A stretch of DNA of 64,000 bases. Origin: Mycetocola manganoxydans (lineage in GTDB: Bacteria; Actinomycetota; Actinomycetes; Actinomycetales; Microbacteriaceae). The translations under genes and the position numbers were made by a program. This document shows, in pieces, positions 8,541 to 17,270 of this stretch; positions within the stretch are counted from its first letter, which is position 1, and each line of letters starts with the position of its first letter. The notes under the pieces are model-generated. The model did not search any database and had not been told where the DNA came from. It was given only the letters and a program-made list of their open reading frames with translations. The stretch covers positions 124,001-188,000 of the forward strand of contig NZ_RCUV01000007.1 in assembly GCF_003667545.1 (NCBI RefSeq). The letters are read 5' to 3'.

Positions 8541-9596
8541 TCACTCCCCGACGATCTCCTCATGGATCCGGCGCAGGTCCTCCATGAGGGAGCCGATGAG
8601 CAGCCAGTGCTCCGGGTGAGGGCGCGCGATCGTCAGTTGTGACGTCAGAACCGGCAACTCATCCGTTGCCGGCGCTTCGGCGTCCGCTGTCTGCTCGACT
8701 CGCGGCGCCAGAAGAAGCAGATCGTGCGCGGCACGTCTGAGCTCGGTCGCAATCGAGTGCATCGACGGCTCCTCAATGAGGGAGTCGTCGTAGTGATCAT
8801 GAAGCGCGCGAGTCATGCCGATCACGCGGGTGACGATGGGTGTGAGCCTGGTCAGAAGTCGTGAGGTGTCTTCCAACCGGGTGCGATGCGCGCTCTTTCG
8901 CGGGTTGAGCGTGAGTGACTCCTCGCCGAGCCGGATAGAGGATGCCGCGGATTCCCGCATGGGTCGCAGAAGTCTCGCTTCGATCATGAGACGGTCCAGC
9001 GACTGCCGGGTCTGCGGGGTGGTGAGGGCAACGGCCAGCCGCTCAAGACTGGAAGCCAGCTCGGACGTGAGCAGGCCGGTATCGCGTTCCGCGGGTGCCA
9101 GCGCGACCGGGGGCACGATGAGCACGTTCACGATCACACCGAGTGCTGCACCGATCAGGGTCTCGACGATCCGGTCGAGTGCATAGCCGGGAGTCGTGGC
9201 GCCGAGAGCGAGCACGAGCATGGCGCTGATCGGGATCTGATTCGCCGAACCCGGCGCGAGGCGGAACGCCCAGCCGAAGAAGATCGAGACGACGATCGCG
9301 AGCAGGATCACCCAGGCGTGGGTGCTGAAAACCAGTCCGATCAGGGTCGCGATCACGACACCGGCGATCACCCCGACGCTTCGCTCGACCGCTTTACCGA
9401 ACGACTGGTTGACGCTCGGTTGAACGACGAGCAACGCCGCGATCGCGGCGAAGATGGGCAGCTCTGATGGGAGCAGGAGAACGGCGAGCAACCAGGCCAG
9501 CACGGTCGCGACGGATGTCTTGACGACCTGCAGCAGCGGAACGCGACTGGGCGCGCGAAGGAACGACGGCAGTCGCAGCGCTGGAAGTCGTTTCAC
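8541..9596 (-). CDS. FUSC/aromatic acid exporter family membrane protein
   Basis: A 351-residue protein whose first half holds about six transmembrane segments (from VVKTSVATVLAWLLAVLLLP onward) with VVQPSVNQSFGKAVERSVGV, the conserved motif of FUSC/ArAE transporters in which a charged loop follows the second helix pair. The second half is a soluble, helical domain rich in Arg and Glu. The likely role is efflux of aromatic or organic acids. GTG at 9596 lies 6 nt after TAGCGT on the same strand, supporting this start and a leaderless message. Confidence 0.82.
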   Translation of the reverse strand: MKRLPALRLPSFLRAPSRVPLLQVVKTSVATVLAWLLAVLLLPSELPIFAAIAALLVVQPSVNQSFGKAVERSVGVIAGVVIATLIGLVFSTHAWVILLAIVVSIFFGWAFRLAPGSANQIPISAMLVLALGATTPGYALDRIVETLIGAALGVIVNVLIVPPVALAPAERDTGLLTSELASSLERLAVALTTPQTRQSLDRLMIEARLLRPMRESAASSIRLGEESLTLNPRKSAHRTRLEDTSRLLTRLTPIVTRVIGMTRALHDHYDDSLIEEPSMHSIATELRRAAHDLLLLAPRVEQTADAEAPATDELPVLTSQLTIARPHPEHWLLIGSLMEDLRRIHEEIVGE

Positions 9597-9605
9597 GAGT
9601 CCACG

Positions 9606-10730
9606 CTACCTCGCGGGAGGGAACGCTTCGGCCGCGATCGTTTCCGACACCGGCTTCTCCTTGAATCGGCTGTAATGCTCCACTGCGCGCTCGATCCCTC
9701 GCTCCGTGTCCTTGTCCAGTGCATCGAACGGCATGACCACCACGTCGATGCCCCTGGCCTTCTCGCGGCGGGACCATGTGCCGGAGACCCGGCCCCCGAT
9801 GACCAGAGTCGGCTTGAACACACCGTTCCTGCCAGGGACGATCCGCTCCGAGTGTTCAGGGTTCAGTGCCGCCGAGCGATCCGCGTAGCCAAGCAGTTGT
9901 TCATCGAACCCGGGCATCAGGAACACATCGCTCGCCGCTTCATCGGGCCTGGCAGCGTCGAGAACGTCGCCGGCTCCGTAGTAGGTTCTGCCGTCGATAG
10001 ATCTGGATGCCATCCGGTCACCGATCGCGGCGATTGCGGCGCGAACATCCGTGAGAGTGAGATTGGCCCACCAGGCGAGATCAGCTTCGGTGGCGGGACC
10101 GTGGCTGACGAAATACCGCAGCGCGACCACGGCGATCGCCTCGTCCCGGTCGTACGTCGCGGCTGTGGAGGGCGCCCACTCGTCGAAAAGCACGAACGCC
10201 TGCTCGGTGCCGACGAACGGGCCCTGGCAGATGAGTCCCGCGTGAGCGAGTGAGGAGATGAGATGGATGCCGCGTTGCCCGGCGGTCGACTGGCCTGCGG
10301 CCTCGAACACCTCGAGAAGTTGTTTGCGCGTGAGCGGGCCTTCCCCGAGTGCGCGCGTACCAGCATCCGTCGCGGTCGTGACGTCGTCCGCGGTGATGCC
10401 GAGCTCGCGGTGGCGGCTTGCGACGGCGGTCTTCAGCCGGTGCCGCGACAGCGGGAGGATGAGCCGGAGGTCATCGGGCGCCGTTACGTGAAGTGTGCCC
10501 CGCATGGGCCAGCTGCGCACAAGTTCACGCCGGTCGAAGGCAGCGCGCACGTCGGATTCCGTCGCACCCGGGGTGCGGAGCCCGATCGACCAGAGAACGC
10601 CGGGCAGGTCCTGCCCCTGCATCGCCGTGAGTTGCGTCACCGTCTCGCTGGGAGTCGCTGGCCGGTGTCGGTGCACCCTCTGCGAGGTGAGGCGCAGTCG
10701 AGCGAGCTGTGCGGGGGAGGATGAGTCCAT
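9606..10730 (-). CDS. AlkZ-like DNA glycosylase (winged-helix domain protein, HTH_42)
   Basis: A 374-residue protein with tandem winged-helix domains. Residues 37-40 read MQGQ, fitting the QxQ catalytic motif of AlkZ-type glycosylases, within TAMQGQDLPGVLWSIGLRTPG; later motifs RSWPMRGTLHV and LMPGFDEQLLGYADR are family-typical. Known members unhook interstrand crosslinks or excise bulky alkyl purines. ATG at 10730 is 6 nt from a CAGACT hexamer; the longer frame from 10889 runs through the neighbour's promoter and is rejected. It is divergent from an SRAP gene, another DNA-damage protein. Confidence 0.85.
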   Translation of the reverse strand: MDSSSPAQLARLRLTSQRVHRHRPATPSETVTQLTAMQGQDLPGVLWSIGLRTPGATESDVRAAFDRRELVRSWPMRGTLHVTAPDDLRLILPLSRHRLKTAVASRHRELGITADDVTTATDAGTRALGEGPLTRKQLLEVFEAAGQSTAGQRGIHLISSLAHAGLICQGPFVGTEQAFVLFDEWAPSTAATYDRDEAIAVVALRYFVSHGPATEADLAWWANLTLTDVRAAIAAIGDRMASRSIDGRTYYGAGDVLDAARPDEAASDVFLMPGFDEQLLGYADRSAALNPEHSERIVPGRNGVFKPTLVIGGRVSGTWSRREKARGIDVVVMPFDALDKDTERGIERAVEHYSRFKEKPVSETIAAEAFPPAR

Positions 10731-10818
10731 CGGCCCAGTCTGCCGTTCGTTCGGCGCGGGAGTGAACTCCTCGACGGAAGGAGGTGCCAGTGTCGCCGGT
10801 GTCGGGCAGGATGAAAGC

Positions 10819-11547
10819 ATGTGCGGACGATTTGCGATGGATAAGGAAACCGACGACCTCATCCGGGAGTTCATGGCCGAGACCGGCAAGACGGCGCCAG
10901 AGTGGACGCCGTCCTGGAACGTTGCACCGACCGACTCGGTGCCGGTGATCCGGGAACACCACGGTACCCGTCAGGTCGAATCAGTGCGCTGGGGAATGGT
11001 GTCTCCGAACTCGCCGACCTTCGGCGGGGGTAAACCCGTGATCAACGCCCGGATCGAGACCGTTGCGACCAATGGCCTGTTCAAGGGTGCATTCGCGTCA
11101 TCCCGATGTATCGTCAGCGCTGCCGGCTACTACGAGTGGCAGCTCACCGAGAACGGCAAGCAGCCGTACTTCATCCACCACCCCGGCCATGATGTCGCCA
11201 TGGCCGGGATCGTGAAGGCCTGGCCGGATCGCTCCAAGGCCGATGACGACCCCGGCCGATGGCGGCTGTCGATGGCGATCATCACCCGCGACGCTCACGT
11301 CGCACCGGGCGAGGTGCACGACCGGATGCCCGCTTGCCTCACTCCTGAGAGTTACGACGCCTGGCTGGGCGCCGACCTGTCGTCCAACGACGCCCTCGAA
11401 CTGCTCGACGCGACGTCGTTCGAGGTTGCGCACGATTTCCATTACTTCCCGGTGTCCAAAGCGGTGAACAGTGTGAAGAACGACGGCCGGCACCTCATCG
11501 ATCCGATCGAATTGTCAGATCTTCCGGGAACTCTCCCGGGGCTTTAG
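10819..11547 (+). CDS. SOS response-associated peptidase (SRAP, YedK/HMCES-type)
   Basis: A 242-residue SRAP protein that crosslinks to abasic sites in single-stranded DNA through its N-terminal cysteine. All key residues are visible: Cys2 in MCGRF, Asn76 in INARIET, Glu106 in YYEW and His167 in EVHDRMPACL. The frame is open for another 300 nt upstream, but Cys2 must be N-terminal after Met removal, and CAGGAT is placed 6 nt before this ATG, so 10819 is chosen. The stop overlaps the convergent App1-type gene by 4 nt. Confidence 0.95.
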   Translation: MCGRFAMDKETDDLIREFMAETGKTAPEWTPSWNVAPTDSVPVIREHHGTRQVESVRWGMVSPNSPTFGGGKPVINARIETVATNGLFKGAFASSRCIVSAAGYYEWQLTENGKQPYFIHHPGHDVAMAGIVKAWPDRSKADDDPGRWRLSMAIITRDAHVAPGEVHDRMPACLTPESYDAWLGADLSSNDALELLDATSFEVAHDFHYFPVSKAVNSVKNDGRHLIDPIELSDLPGTLPGL

Positions 11548-12590
11548 ACCAGACCGAGTTCTTCGAGCTGCTCGAGAAGTCCCGCGCCGTCCGGGGCGAA
11601 GATCCATGGTGCCGCCGTGGTGTCCCGTCCTTCGCCCTTCGACCGTCCTCCGGCGAGGACCGCCTCGCCGGGAGACAGCTGGCGGATCGCGATGGCTGCG
11701 ACGTTCCCGGGGAACTCTTCGGCGAACTCGCCGTAGATCTCCTCGTCGTGCTGCCCGTCATCGCCGACGAGGAGCCAGCGGATGTCGGGGAACTCGGCGG
11801 CGAGCCGACGGAGGTTGTCTGCTTTGTGCTGGCGTCCGCTCCGGAACAACCGGTCGTGCGTCGGACCCCAGTCGGTGAGCAGAAGAGCGCCGGACGGATA
11901 CAGGTGCCGGGAGAGGAACCGCGAGAGAGTCGGTGCCACGTTCCACGCTCCGGTGGACAGATAGATCATCGGCGCGCCGGGGTGTTTGCGCACGAGGCGC
12001 TCGAGCATGACCGCCATGCCGGGAACCGGGGTTCGAGCGTGTTCGTCGAGCACGAACGTGTTCCAGGCGGCGAGCAACGGCCGGGGGAGCAGCGTGACCA
12101 TGACGGTGTCGTCGATGTCGGAGATGACCCCGACACGCACCTCCGGGTTCGAGATGAAGACGTTCGAGACGACCGGCCGGGAGCCCTCGCTGCGCAGCGT
12201 GATCTGCTGCCACCCCGGCTCCAGGTCCACGGGGATCTCGGCGTCGATGACGCCGCCGCGGTCCGCCTGAACGGTGTGGGATTCGTCGCCGACGTCGATC
12301 GTCACGGTCGCCGAGACGACCGGGATGCTCGTGAAGCTGCGCCAACCGCGGACGCGCTGGGAGGGAGCGGCCGCCGGTGTGGCATCCGGTTTGGTGAGAA
12401 GCACCCGCGCGAGAACACGCAACAGGGTCGGCGAGCCGTACCCGGTGTACGGGATGACCGTCGCGACGAGACCGCGTTTGCGCCCACGCCGTGCCCGCCA
12501 GTCGAGCCACGCGTCATCGATACGGGCTGCACGGTGCAGGGTCAGGGCTGCCTTGGACGCGCCGGGACCGGGCTGCTCGCGATTTCGCAT
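11544..12590 (-). CDS. App1 family phosphatase domain protein (DUF2183)
   Basis: A 348-residue protein. The C-terminal half carries VGVISDIDDTVMVT, the DxDxT nucleophile loop of HAD-type phosphatases in the form used by App1/DUF2183, and later LLVGDDGQHDEEIY, the acidic motif of the same domain. In yeast App1 is a phosphatidate phosphatase; bacterial substrates are not established. The N-terminal half is a beta-rich region. ATG 12590 is 6 nt after CAGACT on this strand; the open frame continues to 13001 but only as an antisense shadow of the DedA gene. Confidence 0.85.
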   Translation of the reverse strand: MRNREQPGPGASKAALTLHRAARIDDAWLDWRARRGRKRGLVATVIPYTGYGSPTLLRVLARVLLTKPDATPAAAPSQRVRGWRSFTSIPVVSATVTIDVGDESHTVQADRGGVIDAEIPVDLEPGWQQITLRSEGSRPVVSNVFISNPEVRVGVISDIDDTVMVTLLPRPLLAAWNTFVLDEHARTPVPGMAVMLERLVRKHPGAPMIYLSTGAWNVAPTLSRFLSRHLYPSGALLLTDWGPTHDRLFRSGRQHKADNLRRLAAEFPDIRWLLVGDDGQHDEEIYGEFAEEFPGNVAAIAIRQLSPGEAVLAGGRSKGEGRDTTAAPWIFAPDGAGLLEQLEELGLV

Positions 12591-12628
12591 TCTGACAGTC
12601 TGGCATGCCGGTATTCCTCCGGCGGGAT

Positions 12629-13303
12629 TCACGGCTCGTCGAGCGTATTGGCGTCTCCATCGCCGGCACGGTTCATGTGGCGTTCCTGGGTCTTGTTGAG
12701 CACCTTCTTGACGATGAAGACGAGCACCAGGAACCCGGCGATGATGCCGACGAAGATGTATCCCGCGTAGTGCAGCCTGTCCGCGAGCTCGCGGTACGTT
12801 CCCGCCGCTGCCGAGCCGACGGAGACATACGCGATCGACCAGAGGATGCACGCCGGTACCGTCCACGAAATGAACCGGCGGTAGGTCATCGTGCTCATGC
12901 CGACGGTGAGCGGGATGAGCGAGTGAAGCACAGGGAGGAACCGCGAGATGAAGACCGCGATTCCGCCGCGCCGGTCGAGGTAGTTTTCGGCACGCTCCCA
13001 CTGCCGCGCGCCGATCTTGCGACCGAGCCGGCTCTCCCGGATCCTCGGACCGAAGTAGCGGCCGAGAGCAAAGCCGATACTCTCACCCGCCAGCGCTCCG
13101 AGAATCACGACCACGACGAGCGACACGAACTGCCACGGCCCTTCGACCGCGGTGCTCGCGACAATCACGACCGTGTCGCCGGGCACGATGAGGCCCACCA
13201 GAACGGATGTCTCCAGCAGGATCGCGACACCGGCGAGCGCGGTGCGGAGTACCGGGTCGACACCCTGAACGAGGTCAAGGATCCAACTGAGAAACTCGTT
13301 CAC
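12629..13303 (-). CDS. DedA family membrane protein
   Basis: A 224-residue integral membrane protein with about five to six hydrophobic segments. The DedA signature is visible: ETSVLVGLIVPGDTVVIVAS early and GESIGFALGRYFGPRIRES, then SRFLPVLHSLIPLTVG with the conserved Arg, which in E. coli YqjA/YghB is functionally required. DedA proteins act in membrane homeostasis and lipid flipping. GTG at 13303 is chosen because TAGGCT lies 7 nt upstream and it begins the first conserved helix; the longer ATG frame at 13390 runs into the neighbouring gene. Confidence 0.92.
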   Translation of the reverse strand: MNEFLSWILDLVQGVDPVLRTALAGVAILLETSVLVGLIVPGDTVVIVASTAVEGPWQFVSLVVVVILGALAGESIGFALGRYFGPRIRESRLGRKIGARQWERAENYLDRRGGIAVFISRFLPVLHSLIPLTVGMSTMTYRRFISWTVPACILWSIAYVSVGSAAAGTYRELADRLHYAGYIFVGIIAGFLVLVFIVKKVLNKTQERHMNRAGDGDANTLDEP

Positions 13304-13322
13304 CCGATTGAGCCTAGGGGAA

Positions 13323-14264
13323 TCAGATGATGACGAGAAGCACGGGCGGGACCACGAGGAGCGCTCCGGACAGGGCAAGGACGAGGGCACGCGCGCCCGT
13401 GGACAACGGGGGTTGCGGGTGCATCAGTCGCTGCACGCGGCTTCCGGCTACTCCCGGTGCACTGTCGCCGGCATGCAGGTGCTCGAGCGTCGAACCATCC
13501 GGGCTCGCGGCGCCCTCCGAGGCGACGAGCGCGATCGCCGTCGCGAGTGTGCTGTCGTCGACGTCACGGCGCGCCTGGTCGTCGGCGAGCATTTCCACGA
13601 GAAGGCCGACGGCGTTCTCCGCCCGATTGGCGATCGGGAACCAGGGCAGAGCGCTGTGCCACGACTTGAACGCGACGAGGACGAGGTGGTGCTGTTGCCG
13701 GAGATGGGCCCGCTCATGTGCGATGACGGCCCGCAACTGCTCGGGATCCAGAAGGGTCACGATGCCCTCAGACAGCACGGTGACGGACCGGGTGACCCCG
13801 GGCAGGCAGTAGGCAACGGGCGCGGGGTGGTCGAGGACCCGGGTGCCAGGCCGGTCGGGCATCGGCGCGCTCAGCAGGTTCACGAGGGATAGGTGGCGGT
13901 TACGCTGCCGTTCGGTGCGGACGGCGGTGAGGATGAGGTTGAGCAGGAGGTGTCCGGCGAGCAGAACGGCGAGGCAGAGGGAGAAGATGTGCCCGAGGTT
14001 CGCGGCCGGAGGGAGGGTGCCGTCGAAGAAGTGGCGTTGGAGCTCCGCGAGACCCGGCAGGAGGCTGGGTCCGAACGGGATCAACCCGTACGTGACGAAG
14101 GCGCCGATCATCGAGAGGCCACCCGCGAGGGCGATGGCCTGCCACAACGCAAGGCCGGTCCCGGGTGCGCGGGACGGCCACTGCGCTCGGGCGAGGAGAA
14201 GGGGGACCGGCCAGGCCAGCAGGACGGCCAGACAGGCGAGCACCACGGAGATGAAGAACATCAC
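13323..14264 (-). CDS. M56 family membrane metallopeptidase (BlaR1-type)
   Basis: A 313-residue membrane protein with four to five transmembrane segments and a cytosolic zinc site HERAH at residues 183-187 (VIAHERAHLRQQHH), as in BlaR1/MecR1. It lacks the C-terminal beta-lactam sensor domain, ending in a last hydrophobic helix, so the inducing signal is unknown. It lies 25 nt downstream of a BlaI-type repressor on the same strand; the pair forms a classical protease-repressor switch in which the peptidase causes cleavage or release of the repressor. Confidence 0.9.
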   Translation of the reverse strand: MMFFISVVLACLAVLLAWPVPLLLARAQWPSRAPGTGLALWQAIALAGGLSMIGAFVTYGLIPFGPSLLPGLAELQRHFFDGTLPPAANLGHIFSLCLAVLLAGHLLLNLILTAVRTERQRNRHLSLVNLLSAPMPDRPGTRVLDHPAPVAYCLPGVTRSVTVLSEGIVTLLDPEQLRAVIAHERAHLRQQHHLVLVAFKSWHSALPWFPIANRAENAVGLLVEMLADDQARRDVDDSTLATAIALVASEGAASPDGSTLEHLHAGDSAPGVAGSRVQRLMHPQPPLSTGARALVLALSGALLVVPPVLLVII

Positions 14265-14289
14265 GCTCGGAGCTTAGTGTTCGCTGCCG

Positions 14290-14670
14290 CTAGCTGGAGT
14301 GGCGCGAGGAAGCGCCGAGCAGTTGCCGCAGGGTTTCCGCCTCGGCGGGGGAGACCGAACCGATGAACCGGGCAAGCGCGGCCTCGCGGTCCTGAGCCGC
14401 TCCAAGCACCTCGTGCATGAGGCCGGCGGTGTGTTCGGCCCGGCTCGTCACCGAGCGGTACAGATGAGGTCGCATCGAGCGGTCCCGCGAGACGAAGTTC
14501 TTGGCCTCGAGCCGGGAGAGCACGGTGAGGACGGTCGTGACGGCAACGTCCTTCGCGCCGGCCCTCTCACTGGCGTGAAGGCGGTCGCGAAGATCGTTTG
14601 CGCTCAGCGCGTCGTCTGCGTTCCAGAGCACGTCCATGACCGCTCGTTCGAGATCTCCCAGTGTTGCCAT
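14290..14670 (-). CDS. BlaI/MecI/CopY family transcriptional repressor
   Basis: A 126-residue winged-helix repressor: GDLERAVMDVLW and VAVTTVLTVLSRLEAKNFVSRDRSMRPHLYR (cited by ends) match the BlaI DNA-binding domain, and the C-terminal helices would form the dimer. It precedes the M56 peptidase gene and is divergent from cydABDC. Three 17-bp palindromes of its expected type lie upstream, so it probably represses its own operon and cyd. TATCGT is placed 6 nt before the ATG, suggesting a leaderless message whose promoter is adjacent to the first operator. Confidence 0.93.
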   Translation of the reverse strand: MATLGDLERAVMDVLWNADDALSANDLRDRLHASERAGAKDVAVTTVLTVLSRLEAKNFVSRDRSMRPHLYRSVTSRAEHTAGLMHEVLGAAQDREAALARFIGSVSPAEAETLRQLLGASSRHSS

Positions 14671-14700
14671 GCCTTTACGATACCGGCTTCGCCGAAAGTT

Positions 14701-14717
14701 TTCTACAAACAGTAGAA
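14701..14717. promoter_or_regulatory. Putative BlaI operator O1
   Basis: TTCTAC-AAACA-GTAGAA, a perfect 6-bp dyad with 5-nt spacer, 30 bp upstream of the repressor start. It is one of three identical-arm sites in the 130-bp divergent region and resembles the TAC/GTA core recognised by BlaI/MecI proteins. Confidence 0.75.
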
Positions 14718-14721
14718 GTAG

Positions 14722-14738
14722 TTCTACGGCGCGTAGAA
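14722..14738. promoter_or_regulatory. Putative BlaI operator O2
   Basis: TTCTAC-GGCGC-GTAGAA. Its centre is 21 bp from the centre of O1, two helical turns, so dimers on O1 and O2 would face the same side of the DNA. It covers the expected -35 region for the cyd promoter. Confidence 0.75.
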
Positions 14739-14746
14739 ATGTGTCC

Positions 14747-14752
14747 TACACT
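14747..14752 (+). promoter_or_regulatory. Putative -10 element of the cydABDC promoter
   Basis: TACACT between operators O2 and O3, followed by CAAGGGAG. A transcript from here would have a leader of about 45 nt containing O3 and the GGAGGTG ribosome binding site of cydA. Confidence 0.45.
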
Positions 14753-14765
14753 CAAGGGAGATGGT

Positions 14766-14782
14766 TTCTACACAATGTAGAA
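14766..14782. promoter_or_regulatory. Putative BlaI operator O3
   Basis: TTCTAC-ACAAT-GTAGAA, ending 9 bp before the cydA ribosome binding site and centred 44 bp from O2. Its position downstream of the likely cyd start point suits a roadblock or looping repressor site. Confidence 0.75.
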
Positions 14783-14800
14783 ATTCGCCGTGGAGGTGAA

Positions 14801-16213
14801 GTGAACGAGCTACTGGATCCGCTGCTGTTGTCACGCTGGCAGTTCGGACTGACGACGATCTACCACTTTTTGTTCGTACCGCTCACCATCGGAATGGCGC
14901 TGACCGTTGCGATCTTCCAGACCGCGTGGGTGCGAACGGGAAAAGCCCACTATCTCCAGCTGACCCATTTCTTCGGCAAGATCTTCCTCATCAACTTCGC
15001 CATGGGTGTCGTGACCGGCATCGTCCAGGAGTTCCAGTTCGGTATGAACTGGTCGGACTACTCCCGCTTCGTGGGGGACGTGTTCGGCGCCCCGCTCGCA
15101 TTCGAGGGGCTGCTCGCCTTCTTCCTCGAGGCGACCTTCATCGGCCTGTGGATCTTCGGTTGGGACAAGCTGCCGGAGAAACTGCACCTCGCGACCATCT
15201 GGGTGGTCTCGATCGCCAGCATCCTCTCGGCCTATTTCATCATCGCTGCGAACGCCTTCATGCAGAACCCCGTCGCGTTCCGGATCAATGAGGAGAAGGG
15301 CAGGGCCGAGCTCACCAGCATCTGGGAACTGCTCACCAACCCGGTCGCACTGGCCGCGTTCCCGCACACGATCTTCGCCTGCTTCATGGTCTCGGCGGGT
15401 CTCATCATCACGGTCGCCGCGTGGCACCTGTCGAGAAACCAGCACCTCGAGACCATGCGCCCCGCACTCAAATTCGGACTCTGGTCCATGGTGATCTCGG
15501 GTGCCCTCACCACCCTCGCCGGTGACCAGCTCAGCCTCGCCATGGTGGCAACGCAGCCGATGAAGATGGCGGCGGCTGAGGCGCTGTACGTAACCTCGAC
15601 CGGCGCTGACGCCTCCTTCTCGATCTTCACCCTCGGTACCCCGGACGGCGTCCACGAACTCTTCTCGATCCGGATTCCTTACCTGCTGTCGTTCCTCTCG
15701 ACACACACCTTCGACGGAACCGTCGAGGGCATCAACAACCTGCAGGAGCAATACCAGACCCTCTACGGTCCCGGCGACTACGTCCCGATCGTGTGGGTGA
15801 CCTACTGGTCCTTCCGCTGGATGATCGGCATGGGGATCATGCACATCTTCGTCGCGATGGTGGGTCTCTGGCTCACCCGCAAGGGGCGGATGCCGTCGAA
15901 CAAGTGGGTGTGGAAGGCTGCGGTCTGGTCATTCCCGCTCTCGCTCGGCGCGATGATCGTCGGTTGGGTCTTCACCGAGATGGGCAGGCAACCCTGGCTT
16001 GTGTTCGGTCTCCTCGAGACGGCGGACGGCGTCTCTCCCGGCGTCACCGGGCTCGAGGTCCTGCTCTCGCTCACGGCTTTCACCGTCGTCTACGGATCCC
16101 TCGCCGTCGTCGAGTTCCGCCTCATCAAGAAGGCGGCGCAACACGGCCCGGCCGACACCCCGGAAGCCGATCCCGAAACCGGCAAACCCCTCGTCACCAC
16201 GACGGTCTACTAG
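14801..16213 (+). CDS. cydA: Cytochrome bd ubiquinol/menaquinol oxidase subunit I
   Basis: A 470-residue membrane protein carrying the hemes and quinol site of the bd-type terminal oxidase, which reduces oxygen at very low concentrations. Seen are RWQFGLTTIYHFLFVPLTIG with the heme-ligand His, NPVAFRIN, and the invariant GRQPW in EMGRQPWLVFGLL. Length is that of the short-Q-loop form. GTG 14801 with GGAGGTG 4 nt upstream starts the conserved N-terminus; the open frame to 14636 would run through the operators. It is first in cydABDC. Confidence 0.96.
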   Translation: MNELLDPLLLSRWQFGLTTIYHFLFVPLTIGMALTVAIFQTAWVRTGKAHYLQLTHFFGKIFLINFAMGVVTGIVQEFQFGMNWSDYSRFVGDVFGAPLAFEGLLAFFLEATFIGLWIFGWDKLPEKLHLATIWVVSIASILSAYFIIAANAFMQNPVAFRINEEKGRAELTSIWELLTNPVALAAFPHTIFACFMVSAGLIITVAAWHLSRNQHLETMRPALKFGLWSMVISGALTTLAGDQLSLAMVATQPMKMAAAEALYVTSTGADASFSIFTLGTPDGVHELFSIRIPYLLSFLSTHTFDGTVEGINNLQEQYQTLYGPGDYVPIVWVTYWSFRWMIGMGIMHIFVAMVGLWLTRKGRMPSNKWVWKAAVWSFPLSLGAMIVGWVFTEMGRQPWLVFGLLETADGVSPGVTGLEVLLSLTAFTVVYGSLAVVEFRLIKKAAQHGPADTPEADPETGKPLVTTTVY

Positions 16214-16222
16214 GAGGACATC

Positions 16223-17260
16223 ATGGATCTCGGCGTTCTCTGGTTCTTCATCATCGCGTTCTTCTTCGTCGGCTACTTCGTGCTCGACGGGTTCGACTTC
16301 GGCGTGGGGATGAGTCTCCCGTTCGTCTCGAAGGACGACACCGACCGGCGCGTGGTCATCAACACCATCGGTCCGGTCTGGGACCTCAACGAAACCTGGC
16401 TGATCGTCGCGGGTGCGTCGCTCTTCGCCGCGTTTCCCGAGTGGTACGCGACGCTCTTCAGCGGGTTCTACCTGCCCCTCTTGATCATCCTCATCGCCCT
16501 CATCCTCCGGGGCGTCTCGTTCGAGTACCGCCACCAGCGACCCGAGCTCGCCTGGAAGAGACGCTTCGACAACATGATCGTGTGGGGCTCGGCGATCCCT
16601 GCCCTGCTGTGGGGCGTGGCGTTCGCCAACATCGTCCAGGGTGTTCCCCTCGACGCCGGGCACAACTACACGGGCACCGTGTTCGACCTGCTCAACCCCT
16701 ACGCCCTTCTCGGTGGCGTCACGACGCTTCTGCTCTTCTTCACGCACGGGGCGCTCTTCCTCACCCTCAAGACCGACGGTGACATCCGCGACCGTTCGCG
16801 TGCGCTCGCGACGCGTGCCGGCATCCTCACGATCGTGGTCGCGGCATCCTTCCTCACCTGGACGGTGCTGGCATACGGGACCCTTCCTGCGTTCTTCCTC
16901 GCAGCCGGCGCCGCCGTGACCCTCATCGCTTCGGTGCTCGCGAACGCCCGCAAGCGGGAAGGCCTTGCCTTCGGCCTCATGGCGCTCACCATCGGACTCG
17001 CCGTCATGACGCTCTTCGCCGCACTGTTCCCGGAGGTCATGCCCGCGAGCAACGACCCGGCGAACAGCCTCACGATCGCGAACGCGTCATCCAGCCCGTA
17101 CACACTGCAGGTGATGAGCTGGACGGCGCTGTTTGCGCTGCCGCTCATCCTCGCTTACCAGGGTTGGACGTACTGGGTGTTCCGCAAGCGGGTCACCCGT
17201 ACCCACATCGACGGCGGGGCGGATGCCGGCGCGCAGCCCGTTCCCGACGCAGCGCACTAA
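16223..17260 (+). CDS. cydB: Cytochrome bd oxidase subunit II
   Basis: A 345-residue protein with about eight to nine transmembrane helices. It opens with LWFFIIAFFFVGYFVLDGFDFGVGM, here cited by ends, the signature of CydB, and contains GPVWDLNETWLIVAG and WYATLFSGFYLPL. It forms the oxidase heterodimer with CydA. An AGGAGG site overlaps the cydA stop, 9 nt separating the two genes, so both are made from one transcript. Confidence 0.96.
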   Translation: MDLGVLWFFIIAFFFVGYFVLDGFDFGVGMSLPFVSKDDTDRRVVINTIGPVWDLNETWLIVAGASLFAAFPEWYATLFSGFYLPLLIILIALILRGVSFEYRHQRPELAWKRRFDNMIVWGSAIPALLWGVAFANIVQGVPLDAGHNYTGTVFDLLNPYALLGGVTTLLLFFTHGALFLTLKTDGDIRDRSRALATRAGILTIVVAASFLTWTVLAYGTLPAFFLAAGAAVTLIASVLANARKREGLAFGLMALTIGLAVMTLFAALFPEVMPASNDPANSLTIANASSSPYTLQVMSWTALFALPLILAYQGWTYWVFRKRVTRTHIDGGADAGAQPVPDAAH

Positions 17261-17270
17261 CCTGATCCCC

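Noticed and set aside
12590-13001. N-terminal extension of the App1-type gene
   Set aside because: The added residues overlap dedA in another frame and are not protein-like; ATG 12590 has a -10 hexamer at the usual distance.
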